A stretch of DNA of 64,000 nt from Sepioteuthis lessoniana (lineage: Eukaryota; Mollusca; Cephalopoda; Myopsida; Loliginidae), in the NCBI GenBank assembly GCA_963585895.1, contig OY757904.1, forward strand, positions 6,419,130-6,483,129. The letters run 5' to 3'. A program made the position numbers and the translations under genes. The notes under the pieces are model-generated. The model was not told the DNA's origin. It made no database searches and was given only the letters and a program-made list of their open reading frames with translations. Shown here in pieces: positions 11,543-22,634 of this stretch (position 1 is the stretch's first letter; each line of letters opens with the position of its first letter).

Positions 11543-12051
11543 TCTATGGTCAGCATATAACACTGCTATTACAAAGGTCTATGCCATATTTTCTATGGTC
11601 ATATTATTCTATGGTCAGCATATAACACTGCTGTTACAAAGGTCTATGCCATATTTTCTATGGTCATATTATTCTACGGTCAGCATATAACACTGCTGTT
11701 ACAAAGGTCTATGCCATATTTTCTATGGTCATATTATTCTACGGTCAGCATATAACACTGCTGTTACAAAGGTCTATGCCATATTTTCTATGGTCATATT
11801 ATTCTACGGTCAGCATATAACACTGCTGTTACAAAGGTCTATGCCATATTTTCTATGATCATATTATTCTATGGTCAGCATATAACACTGCTGTTACAAA
11901 GGTCTATGCCATATTTTCTATGGTCATATTATTCTATGGTCAGCATATAACACTGCTGTTACAAAGGTCTATGCCATATTTTCTATGGTCATATTATTCT
12001 ATGGTCAGCATATAACACTGCTGTTACAAAGGTCTATGCCATATTTTCTAA
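11543..12051. repeat. 65-bp minisatellite, 7.8 units
   Basis: Units start at 11543, 11608, 11673, 11738, 11803, 11868, 11933 and 11998, exactly 65 bases apart. The last unit is cut at about 12051. Each unit begins TCTATGGTCAGCATATAACA and contains GGTCTATGCCATATTTTCTA. Only a few single-base differences separate units (CTAT/CTAC, GCTA/GCTG, GGTC/GATC). This points to a recent expansion. The motif CTATGGTCA occurs twice inside each unit. Confidence 0.98.
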
Positions 12052-12059
12052 TATCTCCT

Positions 12060-12340
12060 TTCGAGGAAATTGAATCCAAAATCTTGTTTTGAAAATAACT
12101 GATAATGGTGGGTTTCCTATGCTATAATGGTTAAATTTTCTTGAAGAACTTGCCATTTTGCTTACCGACAAATATTGTTGATTGGATACAAACAATTCCT
12201 GAATGTAGAAAGTAAAATACAAATGGCAGAATCTCTCTTTGTTCATGCCCAGTTGTACTGCTTCTTCTTAGGGTCCACATCAACCCTAGAAATTCTATAA
12301 GTTCTTTCTTTATATATTTCATTTATTTTCTGCTAATATC
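12060..12340. other. Spacer, nothing recognised
   Basis: No repeat or coding family identified; the minus-strand frames of 63-70 codons here have no recognisable motif. Confidence 0.4.
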
Positions 12341-12440
12341 ATTGGGAAAGGCATAAATACATACGTTATCCCCCCCCCCGGCATATAGGTAAATAGTAGA
12401 GCAGATGGGGTTCTTCAGTCCTTTTTAGTCAACCATTCTA
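12340..12440 (+). repeat. SINE family C body fragment
   Basis: GGGAAAGGCATAAATACAT, a C run at 12370-12379, then AAATAGTAGAGCAGATGGGG and TTCTTCAGTCC. These correspond in order to the middle of family C copies. Head and 3' end are absent. Confidence 0.6.
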
Positions 12441-12559
12441 AGATACCAAGGAACTTGTACTGCCCAATGACGGGTACTTCGCTTTCCTCAAGCTCTACTT
12501 AAAAATTGGCCTTATCTCAGATATTGTCCTTGGTTGAGGGGTTGAGTTATGAAGTGCAT

Positions 12560-12835
12560 TTATCGTCGTTGACAATGGAATCGAAAAACCGTATTCAAAT
12601 TTTGGACGAGACTGTGTTTCACTTCGTGATAATACCCTTGGGAAAGGCATGAATCCATGATCTCCCCTTGCTATGTGTAAATTGTAGGACAGACTTGTTT
12701 CGTTTGCCTTTGTTAGGCAACTAGTCAAAGAAAAAAAAACTTAATTCAGACCATTTGTATCCCGCTTCAAAAAGGATCAAATGACATACCCTGATTTAAC
12801 GGAGGATTTCAGCAAATACATTTTCAAAAAATGGT
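12560..12835 (+). repeat. SINE family C copy
   Basis: Order of landmarks: TCGTCGTTGACAATGGAATC, TAATACCCTTGGGAAAGGCA at about 12630, GTAAATTGTAGGACAGAC, AGGCAACTAGTCAAAG, then the 3' part ATCAAATGACATACCCTG. It matches the copies at 28005 and (complement) 56800-57095. Confidence 0.75.
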
Positions 12836-12849
12836 CCATTGCTGTGAAA

Positions 12850-13225
12850 AAAAACACTTTTCCTCGTTGTAAACTTGATTTATTATTGTGTTACCTTTAT
12901 CTGTTGTCTTTTCTGTGCAAATGATTATAAGAAATTTTTTGAGCACTTCTGATAGTTTCACTACCTAAATATTCATTTTAATCTTACTTATATACAAAAA
13001 AAAGTCTAAACGTTCGATGTAAGATAAAACGAAAAATTTCTAATACCATTTTTGATAATGATGCGTATCATTCAATCATTTTCTCTCAATGTTGTAATAA
13101 ATAAAAAATTATATGGGAAATACAATTAACACTGAAAAAATACACAAGATTAAAGGGTGTTGATGAATGTGTTGAATATTATTTTACAAAATGTAAAAAA
13201 ACAAATCAACTAATCTCAAGATTAT
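12850..13225. other. AT-rich spacer, nothing recognised
   Basis: No supported feature. Confidence 0.45.
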
Positions 13226-13229
13226 TACT

Positions 13230-13230
<1 letters not shown>

Positions 13231-13266
<36 letters not shown>
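13231..13266. repeat. (TA)n(GA)n microsatellite
   Basis: About nine AT units followed by about nine AG units, directly preceding a family E SINE fragment. The arrangement at 24308-24337 is similar. Confidence 0.95.
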
Positions 13267-13380
13267 CCATCCACAGACAGACAGTTTCGTTGTATCACCA
13301 CTCAAACTGGGATCGAAACCCGCCTAACTTTACGTTAGACCTATACCTTATCGCTCAACCATTTCGTAGCGGGTATATAT
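13263..13380 (-). repeat. tRNA-derived SINE family E fragment
   Basis: The complement reads TGAGCGATAAGGTATAGG, then a good B box GGTTTCGATCCCAG (13308-13320), then GATACAACGAAACTGTCTG. The same block recurs at 24338-24460, in the same orientation and again next to a TA repeat. Confidence 0.7.
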
Positions 13381-13389
13381 GAACGTGTG

Positions 13390-13925
13390 TTGATTGACAA
13401 AATATCATATTTCCTTTTCTCGTGCTCATAATGCCTTAATTGTTATTCCATCAAAAAAAATCAGACTTTATGCTGAATCTTGAAACACACAAACCACACA
13501 TAATAAGAATGCATAAATAAGTATTATTTTTTAGATAAACGATTATATTTGTCAAAATTCTCTACACGTCTCAAACACTGATTCTTAATATTATAATTCC
13601 GATTGCAAATAAATTACCCAGAAACTTTATGATAAAGAAAAATCGATTTTTAAGTTGATTTGTAGAAGTGTGAATGTGCAAAGGTTTTGACATTATGATA
13701 CAATGACGTGAGTGACAAGAAGGCTCAACTGAAAACACACATTTTCCAATCGATAAGTACATCTACACCAAACATAAAGAACAGGCTAAATAAAATGCGA
13801 ACAAAGAGTATTTAAATACTAAAAAAAAAACTCGGCATAGTCTTTTTAAATATGTCCATCTATTTTGCGAGGAGTCATAAGAAAAAATGGTAAATAATTA
13901 GGGGGGTCCTCTGAAAATAACTCCT
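13390..13925. other. AT-rich spacer, nothing recognised
   Basis: No supported feature. Confidence 0.45.
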
Positions 13926-13929
13926 ATTT

Positions 13930-14270
13930 AGTTGTCTAAATTTCTGAGACGAAGCTTGTTGATTTTTATCATTAAGGATTTTCGGACTCTTGTCTTCATC
14001 TTTATTGCTATTTCCACAACGTTTCGGCCGATATGTCCTCCGACCTTCTTCAGGTATTTGTCGAACTCGGGAACCTTCACGGAACTTCGAACTACGTCCT
14101 TTGTTGAATCCACGGGGGGTCGCCTGTTCTGATTCCGTTAGCCATAACAAGGTACAAGTGTTAAGTATTTCTGTATTGTTACTCGCCTGGAGTTGGGAGT
14201 GAACCTGCAACCTCCCAAAGCTTAGGGAAATAACAATAAAGATGAAGACAATAGTCCGGAAACCCTTAAA
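13930..14270 (-). mobile_element. Penelope-like element terminal repeat with inverted end
   Basis: The complement of 13975-14070 has CTGAAGAAGGTCGGAGGACA, CGGCCGAAACGTTGTGG and AATAGCAATAAAGATGAAGA, the style of sequence found in Penelope-like element pseudo-LTRs. A second piece (14225-14265, AATAACAATAAAGATGAAGA then CAATAGTCCGGAAA) is the inverted counterpart of 13972-14010. The block could therefore fold back over about 295 bases. No Penelope reverse transcriptase or GIY-YIG coding sequence is present. The overlapping open frames on both strands (60-111 codons) are by-products of relatively GC-rich sequence. Confidence 0.6.
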
Positions 14271-14384
14271 AAACTGAGTCCTTTAGACTTTTTTAGGAAA
14301 CCAGACAAGGAGAAGAAAACTATAAATTCAAATCAGTACTCATCGTCAACAGCATCAAGTCGTACTGATAGCACAGAGTCCTTT

Positions 14385-14387
14385 GAC

Positions 14388-14434
<47 letters not shown>

Positions 14435-14945
14435 AGATCTTCTAGACTGCATCCAGTGACTGCGCAGAGCTGATGTGTGCAAGTCTTTGCTGACTAACCA
14501 ACGCTGACAAGTCCATGTGTAGGGATCCATAAGAGAACAACGTCTCTTATGAGTTCATCCTTACTTCACCACCAGTCTTTGTTCGTCTTACTTCGATGGT
14601 TTATTAGATGAGAAGTCAGTGGCCGTACAGCAGCTTTTTGTGGGGTGCTGCTTCCAGGATGTATTCAAAACAGCGCTTAGCATTCTTCTGTAGCTTTTTC
14701 TCCAAACGTTTCGTTAGAGTCCAGGTAATGCATCTATACTGTTGTACTGAAACGGCCACGGTTTTAAAGAAATCCCGTTTTATTTTATCAGGGATATCAG
14801 ATTTCTTTTTTATCGACAACCAGATAATTTCAGTCCATGCCTTTCCTATGTGTTCGTTGATATCGTTGATATGGTCAACAGATTTCAGAGGCTTGCCGCT
14901 AAAGTAGAGACGCCTCTTGCTGCTTGCTTCAGGCTATCCAGCAGG
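14385..14945 (-). mobile_element. APE-type LINE, C-terminal fragment
   Basis: Minus-strand frames match the C-terminal part of the LINE at 28296-31326. DIPDKIKRDFFKTVAVSVQQ and CITWTLTKRLEKKL lie near 14700-14800, then KKLLYGH near 14625, then KDELIRDVVLLW near 14540, and TGCSLEDLE near 14440. A GA tract (14394-14431 as CT on plus) follows at once, where the parent protein has its last 20 or so residues. Several frame breaks are present. Confidence 0.85.
14393..14431. repeat. (CT)n microsatellite
   Basis: About 19 CT units at the 3' edge of the LINE fragment. The arginine/glutamate run in the minus open frame is a translation of the repeat. Confidence 0.97.
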
Positions 14946-14949
14946 GACC

Positions 14950-15700
14950 TTTACTCTGCTTGAAATTGATCTTGCTTTGGGGGGGGGATGAAATACATAC
15001 AGCATGCACAGGGAACACAAAAACACTGTTTGATTGATGAAATTTTCAGCTACAAAGTACCAGCGCTGTAAACTGCACTTGCAAATTATGAAACAGCGGT
15101 GACAACCAATATTTTCACAGCAGCGAGGACAGCGTCGTTAAAACCTGTTCTCCGCTACATAACAATATTCACATCAGCTGTTTGGTCATCATTAGCGTTA
15201 ATTAAGAGGCGATGAATATCAATGAGTGCATTTTTTCAGTATTAAGGAATTTATTGATACGCCATTTTATCAAACTGCTGTCCAGCTGTTATCTGTAACG
15301 AAGCAAAAAGAATCAAAAAGAATATTTAACTTTAATAACCGTATCACCAACATCTGCTTCTTATGTTGTGGAACAACACATTAAAATACAATGCATTACT
15401 TTAGAAGCGACCCTTTTACGATTACCAGTATTCTATTTACGTGTATATACAATTATAATTAAAATTTAAGCCTAAAAGCGTTTTTAGTCCGTAAAATCTT
15501 TCCATTGCTCAATACACAAAAATGAAGACCTACAGCTTGATATATTTCACGTATAAAATAAGATGATAAAATAGGATAAAAACTCATGACTCATCATTTC
15601 AAGTTGTCGATTACCTGGTAAACTAATATTCAAAACGGCAATTGAATACTAACACATCTGAAGGTCGACAACGCTGTGAGTTTTATCCTCTTTTATTATT
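14950..15700. other. Spacer, nothing recognised
   Basis: Contains a G8 run near 14979 but no repeat or coding family I recognise. Confidence 0.4.
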
Positions 15701-15727
15701 ATATCTATCTATATATATATATATATA
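15700..15727. repeat. (TA)n microsatellite
   Basis: Short imperfect ATCT/TA tract. Confidence 0.9.
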
Positions 15728-15729
15728 GG

Positions 15730-16135
15730 TAGGTCCACGAAGAGATTTGTATTTTATTTAATTTATCCATTTTGTTGTTACATACGTGTTATATATGTGT
15801 ATGTTTCCAGCTTGTTGCTTTCGTCAGTGAACATATGGGATACTCAAAGAGACTTGCTCACTCTTGTTTGCAGTTTGAATGTTTTTCAATCGGTTCGTTG
15901 TGGGTTTTATATAGAGGTTATTCTCCCTTTTTCTTTGAGTGTGTTTACTTTAGTCTGCTCCACCCTCTTTGATATTTGATATGTTTATCGTTGGGTGTGT
16001 GCGCGCGTTGAAGTGGTTTCACTGACAGTTATTTTTCTTCTCTGTGTGTGTGAGTGTGTGTCTTGGGAATTTTTTGTGTGAGGGGGTGCTGTGTGGTTTT
16101 AAATTTACTGGTAACTCTATCCCTTTTTTCTGTGT
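15730..16135. other. T/G-rich spacer, nothing recognised
   Basis: Two overlapping 60-66 codon open frames show no motif. Dispersed TGTG runs lie near 15993-16070. Confidence 0.4.
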
Positions 16136-16139
16136 ATAT

Positions 16140-16159
16140 GTACACACACACACACACAG

Positions 16160-16203
<44 letters not shown>

Positions 16204-16223
16204 GTGTGTGTATCTGTGTGTGT
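16140..16223. repeat. (CA)n(TA)n(TG)n palindromic microsatellite
   Basis: A CA tract, a TA tract and a TG tract in series. The CA and TG arms are complementary, so the tract can fold into a hairpin. Open frames on both strands across it are artefacts. Confidence 0.95.
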
Positions 16224-16592
16224 GCGGGTGTGTGCATATCATCGTAATCTTGAGATTGGTTCATTTTGTTTATCTTGAAAAAAAATAATAATCGATACAT
16301 TTATCAATACCTTTTAATCTAGTCAATTTTTCCAGTGTTTATTGTATTTCACATTCATATAATTCTTTATTTATTGTCATATTGAGAGATACTGTTTGAA
16401 TGATTCATATCATTATTAAAAATGGTGGGAGAACTTTTTCGCTTTGCATCAAACATTTAATGTTTTTTCGTTTATATGTAAGACTGAAATGAATATTAAA
16501 GCCACAGAACTACCAGCAATGGTCAAAAATAATGTTTAATATTTATTTTCGGAGAAATAAGAATCGATACAAAGGAGCTACTATAGATAAAC

Positions 16593-16724
16593 GGAATACA
16601 ATAACACCGTTGGATAGAGCAAGTTTCATCAACAAAAATATTATTCTGCCATACAGTCGCCAACATTAGTAATACATTTACTAATATAATTTATAATTTG
16701 TTCAATCCAACGGTGTTATATTCC
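16593..16724. repeat. Inverted repeat
   Basis: GGAATACAATAACACCGTTG (16593-16612) reappears inverted as ATCCAACGGTGTTATATTCC (16705-16724) with a 3-base gap. The arms are about 20 bases and the AT-rich loop about 90. It may be the ends of a small non-autonomous element. No target duplication seen. Confidence 0.7.
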
Positions 16725-16814
16725 CTTGTTCTATTGAAGTTTCTGTGGAAAGAAACAAGAAGTTTTACGCTCGAAGAGTATTTTGCTTCATGTGGTTCAG
16801 ATGTTTGAAAATAA

Positions 16815-17335
16815 CTGGTGTAACCTGGGTATGAAACTAAACTCCATCTGATGGTGAGGCTCCAGTTCTAGAGCTCAGGGGGGGGTATGGAATACCTCTT
16901 CATTGCCATCAGGCCCAGGTCTACTCTGACTCGGAGTGGTAGTACCTGTTAGGGTCTAGTCTGTGGGTCAAATAGATCTGCTTGAAAATCATTAGTATAT
17001 GATCGGAATACTTGATGTCATGCAACTGTAAATTATTTCTATAAAGAATAGTTACGTGAAGTTAAATTGTTTACTAAGAATTATTATCAGTTACTGGAAA
17101 ACGTATAAGTGCGTATAAATTATTTGTATAAGATAGGAATACTTGAAACCATACAACGTTATACGGTTTATTAGAATTAGATATGAATACTTAATACCAT
17201 GTAAAAACATCTAAAAAAAAACAGTTACACAATAATGTAAATATAAATGCACAATGAACAAGATTTACTAATTTCTCAATATGAAATAATCCCCCATAGA
17301 TTGACGAGTAAAAATCAATCACTCGATCAAACATT
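16815..17335 (+). repeat. Family A dispersed repeat, copy 5 (long)
   Basis: Begins TATGAAACTAAACTCCATCT, then CTCTGACTCGGAGTGGTAGT near 16924, CCTGTTAGGGTCTAGTCTG, and TCAAATAGATCTGCTTGAAA. The 3' half contains repeated versions of a unit around GATAGGAATACTTGAAACCAT (near 17000, 17130 and 17185), so it is longer than other copies. It ends near AAAAATCAATCACTCGATC. Confidence 0.8.
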
Positions 17336-17570
17336 TTTAGAAGCAACAAAAATATTTTTTGCACACATTTAACGTAAAAGATATTTACGTATTTTAACTT
17401 ATGAAAAATAATTTAGATTGTAAATCATTTGTAATCATTTTTTAATAAGTAAATAATAGTTATGGATGGGATAAATAGGTTAGATATTTCTTTGCAATGT
17501 TTTTTTTCTGGTTGGACATACATGAAATAAATAGGCACTTATCTTAATCTTCAATACACAGAATTAGTAG

Positions 17571-17622
<52 letters not shown>

Positions 17623-18470
17623 AGTAATAGAAGAAAATCTCAAATTTTCCTTAAAAAAAGTATAATTTTTTGCCGCTATATCAGGTGAGGCAGTGATTGG
17701 TTGTAACGTGTTGGAGCTTCCATTCAAAATTATTGCGAACAAGTATTATTAGAAAAAGTAGAACTTGTAGAAGGAGAGGTAAAAAAAACATGAATTTCAG
17801 AACTAATAATATATCTTGGCAAAAAAGTGCTGTTACATAACAAGTTTTGTTAGTGTTTGTTGTCTCTTGTTCTTTTGTAGATCATTATTGTCGCAAAGTG
17901 ACAATTCCCAATCACTTATCCATTTCTTCGCTTCCTTTCTATGAGCATTTACTTTTATTAATTTGGAGAGAGAATGAATTATTCATTATACAACATAGTC
18001 TGTTTAAATCATCTTTCGTGCGTTAGAGCTTGTGCATCGTCATCAATTTTCTAGTTCCGTGGTCAATATTTCTGAGTCTTTCTCTTTTCCACTTTACAAA
18101 AGGGTCTGGAATATTCAACCAGAGAGACTTCCTTGGTATTCGTTTCTTTTATTAAGTCCTTGTCTAAGACTATTATTATTATTATTAAAATTCCTATCGT
18201 TTTCATTTTCCTTTCCGTGATGGTCAAAACCATTCACTCTTTTATAATCCAACGCCACGAGAATGACAACACAAATTTCAATTTCATCAATATACAGATC
18301 AATAAATGAATAAATAATACACATATTCGACAATACACAAATAACATATTTCACATATGAAAAGCAACAGAGAAAACAGGCAAAATTATGCTCCTCTTCC
18401 TTCCAAGAAAAAATCCGGACGCTAACGAAAAGAAGACATCTTTAAAGACTTTACTGCCGCTTGTTTTCCT
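17335..18470. other. AT-rich spacer with one microsatellite
   Basis: Apart from the CT tract at 17573-17619 and a short ATT tract near 18171-18188, no feature is recognised. Confidence 0.45.
17573..17619. repeat. (CT)n microsatellite
   Basis: About 23 CT units. Confidence 0.97.
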
Positions 18471-18479
18471 GTAGCTATT

Positions 18480-18825
18480 TACCCAACCTATCCGCCATGA
18501 ACAGGATGTGACACAATGTCAATTTTTAAGCGGAGTACAGCTGGTTTGAATTCATTGCTTTCTTTCTCCTACAATGGTTGCCTAACAAAGGTTAAAGAAA
18601 CCAGTCTGTCCAACTATTTATCAATTGCTGAGGAGAAAATAGTATGGATTCATACCAAGGGCATTAGTGTGAAATGAAACACAAATAGCTTTGTCCTTAG
18701 ATTTTCGCTCAGGTCACTGATTCCATTACCTACAATGATAACCGTTACATTAACTACGCCTCTTATAGAACGTTTTTGTAGCCCTGTGATTAGTCCAATG
18801 TAATTTTTCCTTTCTCCTCTTACTT
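18480..18825 (-). repeat. SINE family C copy
   Basis: Minus-strand copy. In plus order it has CCCAACCTATCCGCCATGAA (3' end), AATGTCAATTTTTAAGCGGA, GGTTGCCTAACAAAGG, CCAGTCTGTCCAACTATTTA, then the degenerate head CTACAATGATAACCGTTAC near 18732-18750. It matches 56800-57095 closely in order and spacing. Confidence 0.8.
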
Positions 18826-18829
18826 TATG

Positions 18830-20175
18830 CATCTATACTCTTTGATTACATAATCAAATACATCGTTCATTACATACAAATGTACCGTAAAATAATAGCA
18901 AATCCCAACATTATAGTGAATTAGTTAACAACAACAATAACAACAACAACAAAATCCTTCATTTTCCTTTGTGTATCCACATTAAATTCAGTAGTGTTTT
19001 GTATTTAACATAAAAACCAATATTCTTTTTCTTGCCTTTTTTAGGCACTTTTCTTGCGTAAGAATTCGTTTTAACATTCGCTTACCGAAGCCTATCTTTG
19101 ACTTACGGGAAAAACTGTATCAAATCCTCACACAGTTTTTCACTGAAAGCAGTATCCACGCACTTAAATTCGATTGAATGCTGGGAAATGTCTGTCTAGC
19201 AAACCACACAAATTCAACAATTAAAATGTGTCACTCTCTCTGACATCTTAAAAATTCAATATATAATGTATGTAATTACACAGTACTGTCAGCCTCTACA
19301 AATTTTCACATGGAACAGATGTTTACAACCATAATAAATGCACAGTCATTACAAAAAACATAGTTCTCCTCTTTTTTTTTTCTTTTTTTTTTTTTTTCTT
19401 GTCTTATTTCTACATGACCTTTATCTTTCTCTTTTATTTATTTGCATTTTTTTGTTTGTTGCTTCTAAAATTCAAAACCTGATAAAATTTTCCCGCCGAA
19501 TTCTGACTTCGTCAATGCTCATCACAACTGCCTTTGTTTAACCCAAGATCCACTGTTTGTGCGGAAATAAACCAGTTTAATAAGAGATCGCCAAGAGATC
19601 TCATATCTTAATTCTGATTTCCCAAGGATTCTAATTTCAGTTGAGCTCACCGAATATATAAATCACCTTAACTCGGGGTCAGTCATGTCGTAATTTGACA
19701 ATCTACGTAACTTTTGTCTCCATCAACCCAACTGAATGCTCGAAAGATTGCACGTTAGAAACTTTTGGCAATCAAGATCCAAAAAATAAGGAATCGCCAT
19801 CAGGACCAGCAGGACAAGAGACGATTATTCTTTATCGTTTGTTTATTTAATTGAATTTGGATTGCCAACTTTTTTGACGAGACTCTTCTGATTAAAGTCA
19901 GATGAAAAAGATCCCAAGGAGGCTAAAAATAAATCTGTTTGTTTGTTTTGTGTGTGCATGTTAAACCAAAATTTTGTAACTTTAAACATTTGTGCCTATA
20001 GAAAAATTATTATTTCTACTTGTAATAAAAAGAATAATTCTTGAATAACTAAATGATCAAGGGCAAGTCTTATTAATTGTAGTAATAGTAGTGATAGAAG
20101 TTATTTTAACCATTGATAATTCATGGGTCATTAAAAGATCAAAATCTAATAGGAGTAGTAATAGTTTTAATAATA
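18830..20175. other. AT-rich spacer, nothing recognised
   Basis: Contains an AAC/ACA microsatellite (18928-18952) and T runs (19371-19399). No coding or repeat family found. Confidence 0.45.
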
Positions 20176-20179
20176 GAGA

Positions 20180-22045
20180 TCATCATCATCATTATGTCGC
20201 CCTGCCAACACGGATCTCTTTGGTCCTCTCCTGGCACCCGTCTCTATCGTCCATCGCTCCCGGGAGGTCTTCCAGGCTACACCCTGTATCGGCACTGACC
20301 TGTTGTATATAGGTTCTGGCTGGTCATCCAAACTTTGCTCGTCCATGAGAAGGGCTCCACAGGAAAACACCGCTTGCTTTCGTGGTGGGTAATAGGTAGC
20401 CGTACAGCTGCTTTTTTGTAGGGTGTTACCTCCAGAACTTGTTCAATACAGCTCGCAGCATTCTTGTGTAATTGCCGTCAGGCCTTTTCCCCATACTTTT
20501 AATTATCGTCCATGAGGTGCATCTATGTAGCAATACTGACACGACCGCTGCTTGGAAGCTGTTTTATTTTATCGGTCAGGTCTGACTTTCATGTGACCGA
20601 TAGGCTATCGATAGCTGTCCATGTTTTTGCTAGTCGCGTGCTAATATCTGTCTCGGTTGATGAGACGAAGCTTCCGAGGTAGGCGAACTTGTCCACAAGT
20701 TTCAGAGGACCACCCTTTAGTGTGGAGATGTCCCCTCTTTGATTAAAGCACATGAATTCTGTTTTGTTTGGGTTGACATGGAGGCCTATGCCATCTGATG
20801 CTCGTTCCAGGCTATGTAGCACAGATGCGGCTTAGATGGGTGAATTTGCTAGAAGCGTTATGCCATCGGCGTAGTCTGTGTCCATAATAGTTCGTGCTGG
20901 GTATCTTCAGCTTTTCTTTTGCCAGCTTGAAACCGTTTTCTTTCATTAAATCTATAGACGTTCTAAGCACGTAGTCTAGGCAGATGATAAACAGGTACGG
21001 GGCTTATGCATCTCCCAGCAGTACACCTGCTACAATGTCGAAGTAGTCTGTGTCTCCATCCGGAGAGCGGACTTTTACTGTGGTGTTTTTATATAGCATC
21101 ATTATGGCTGCGACGATTTCTTTGGGGAGGTTTTTGCTCCATCTTCCCTCTGTGTGTGGAGTCAAAGGCCTTGGCGAAGTCTACAAATAATAGTGTTGTC
21201 TCGATGTTTTTTGCATGAATACCGTCTAGAATTCGACGGATAGTCAAATTTTGTAATGTCGTGGGTCGATTTCTCCGAAAGCCATTTTGGTTCGTCCTCA
21301 ATTTTGGGTTCTATGCAGTTGCGTAGTAGAGCATTGTATATCTTAGCCGCTATAGATGTAAGAGTTATACCTCGGTAGTTCTTGGCTATTCCGAGGTCAC
21401 CCTTGGGGAAAAGAAGGATTCATCCCTTTATCTACCCGTCTATTGTGTTCTAGTTATATACGGCATTACAGTATAGGAGTAGTATATCGTCCAATTCCAT
21501 TGTCTTCCATACTTCTGGGGATATTTCATCAAGCCCTGCAGCTTTCCTATTTTTAATTTTTCTTAGTACTTAATCGGGTTCCTCTTGCGCGAACTATCCT
21601 AGTTTGACGTCTAGTCGATTACTAAAAATTTTTGTGATTGCTTCATCCGAGACTTTTGGAGGTTTTCCGAGTAAATTCTTGAAATGTTGTTTCCACAGGT
21701 TTATTCGTTCTTCTTGGCTGGCAGCTTTCACTTTAGCTCTCGCAGTACTCTTCATTCTGCTCACTTCGTTTACCGTCTGCCATACAATCCTAGATTTTCT
21801 ACCTTCAGCCAAGTCTCTAATCTTATTGATCTGATTTTGGATGTATTCTGCGTGTTCTTTTAGGAATACATTAGTTAATTCATTTGGTGCTTTCTTATAT
21901 TTCTGAGCATTGATATTCGTTGGGTTCCTCTTATTGCGTAGGGAAGCGATTTTTACATCTGAACGCTTTTTTAAGCGCTAATATCTTCCTTTGGACTCTA
22001 GGTTTACATTTTATTTAGTTGGTATGCATTCCCCTCCCCACTTTC
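20180..22045 (-). mobile_element. APE-type LINE, 5'-truncated decayed copy
   Basis: Minus-strand copy of the LINE best preserved at 28296-31326, from the middle linker to the 3' tail. In protein order it has QERINLWKQHFKNLLGKPP (near 21660-21720), NQNGFRRNRPTTLQNLTIRR (21235-21300), LFVDFAKAFDSTHRGKMEQ (21140-21200), HVNPNKTEFMCFNQRGDI (20725-20790), and LVDKFAYLGSFVSSTETDI (20650-20700). It ends in an ATG/ATC triplet tail at 20180-20197. The endonuclease domain is absent. Several stops and frame breaks are present. Confidence 0.9.
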
Positions 22046-22208
22046 CTGCCTCCATTTAATAGGGATTCGTTTCTTTTTTCAAAAAATCTTTTTCCTAAAC
22101 CTATATCTGTTGCATATTGACTCTTGGCCGAGCCGTCAATCAGAGATGCTCCTGTGTAAATAAACGGAATATGTTTATCATCAAGTCACACAGAGAGTAC
22201 GGAGTTCC

Positions 22209-22212
<4 letters not shown>

Positions 22213-22267
<55 letters not shown>

Positions 22268-22283
22268 GCTAGCTAGCTAGCTA
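22213..22283. repeat. (CT)n(ATCT)n(AGCT)n compound microsatellite
   Basis: About 19 CT units, then ATCT units, then AGCT units. It lies inside the LINE C-terminal region, where the parent sequence has GGTCAGGG preceded by GAGAGAG. The tract probably grew from that motif. Confidence 0.95.
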
Positions 22284-22402
22284 TCTTACCATCCCTCCCT
22301 ATCATCCACTACTCTCGGCTGATCTTCTAAGCTGCATCTTGTGTTCACACAGAACTAAAGTCTTTCCTAGTCAGCCAACACTGATTCGTCTACGTGGAGA
22401 AA

Positions 22403-22634
22403 TCCATAAGAGAACGTCACTTATCAGTTCATCCTTGCTTCTCCAGCAGTGTCCCGCATATCTTGTTCGTCTTATTTGGATGTTTTTTTTTAGATGGGAG
22501 GCAAGTAGCCGTATAGGGTCCATAAAAGAACGTCACTTATGAGTTCGTCCTTGCTTTTCCAGCAGTGTCCCGCATATCTTGTTCGTCTTATTTGGATGGT
22601 TATAGAGATGGAAGGAAAGTGGCCTTACAGCTAC
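22403..22634. repeat. 116-bp tandem duplication within LINE
   Basis: TCCATAAGAGAACGTCACTT at 22403 recurs as TCCATAAAAGAACGTCACTT at 22519. The shared block CAGCAGTGTCCCGCATATCT is identical in both. The other LINE copies have this segment once. Confidence 0.9.

Noticed and set aside
11543-12051. CRISPR-like array of 65-bp spacing
   Set aside because: The whole 65-base unit is repeated with no unique spacers, and the setting is an animal genome; it is a minisatellite.
13875-14210. 111-codon minus frame and overlapping frames
   Set aside because: They cover a Penelope-like terminal repeat that is non-coding in that family; the openness follows from higher GC content.
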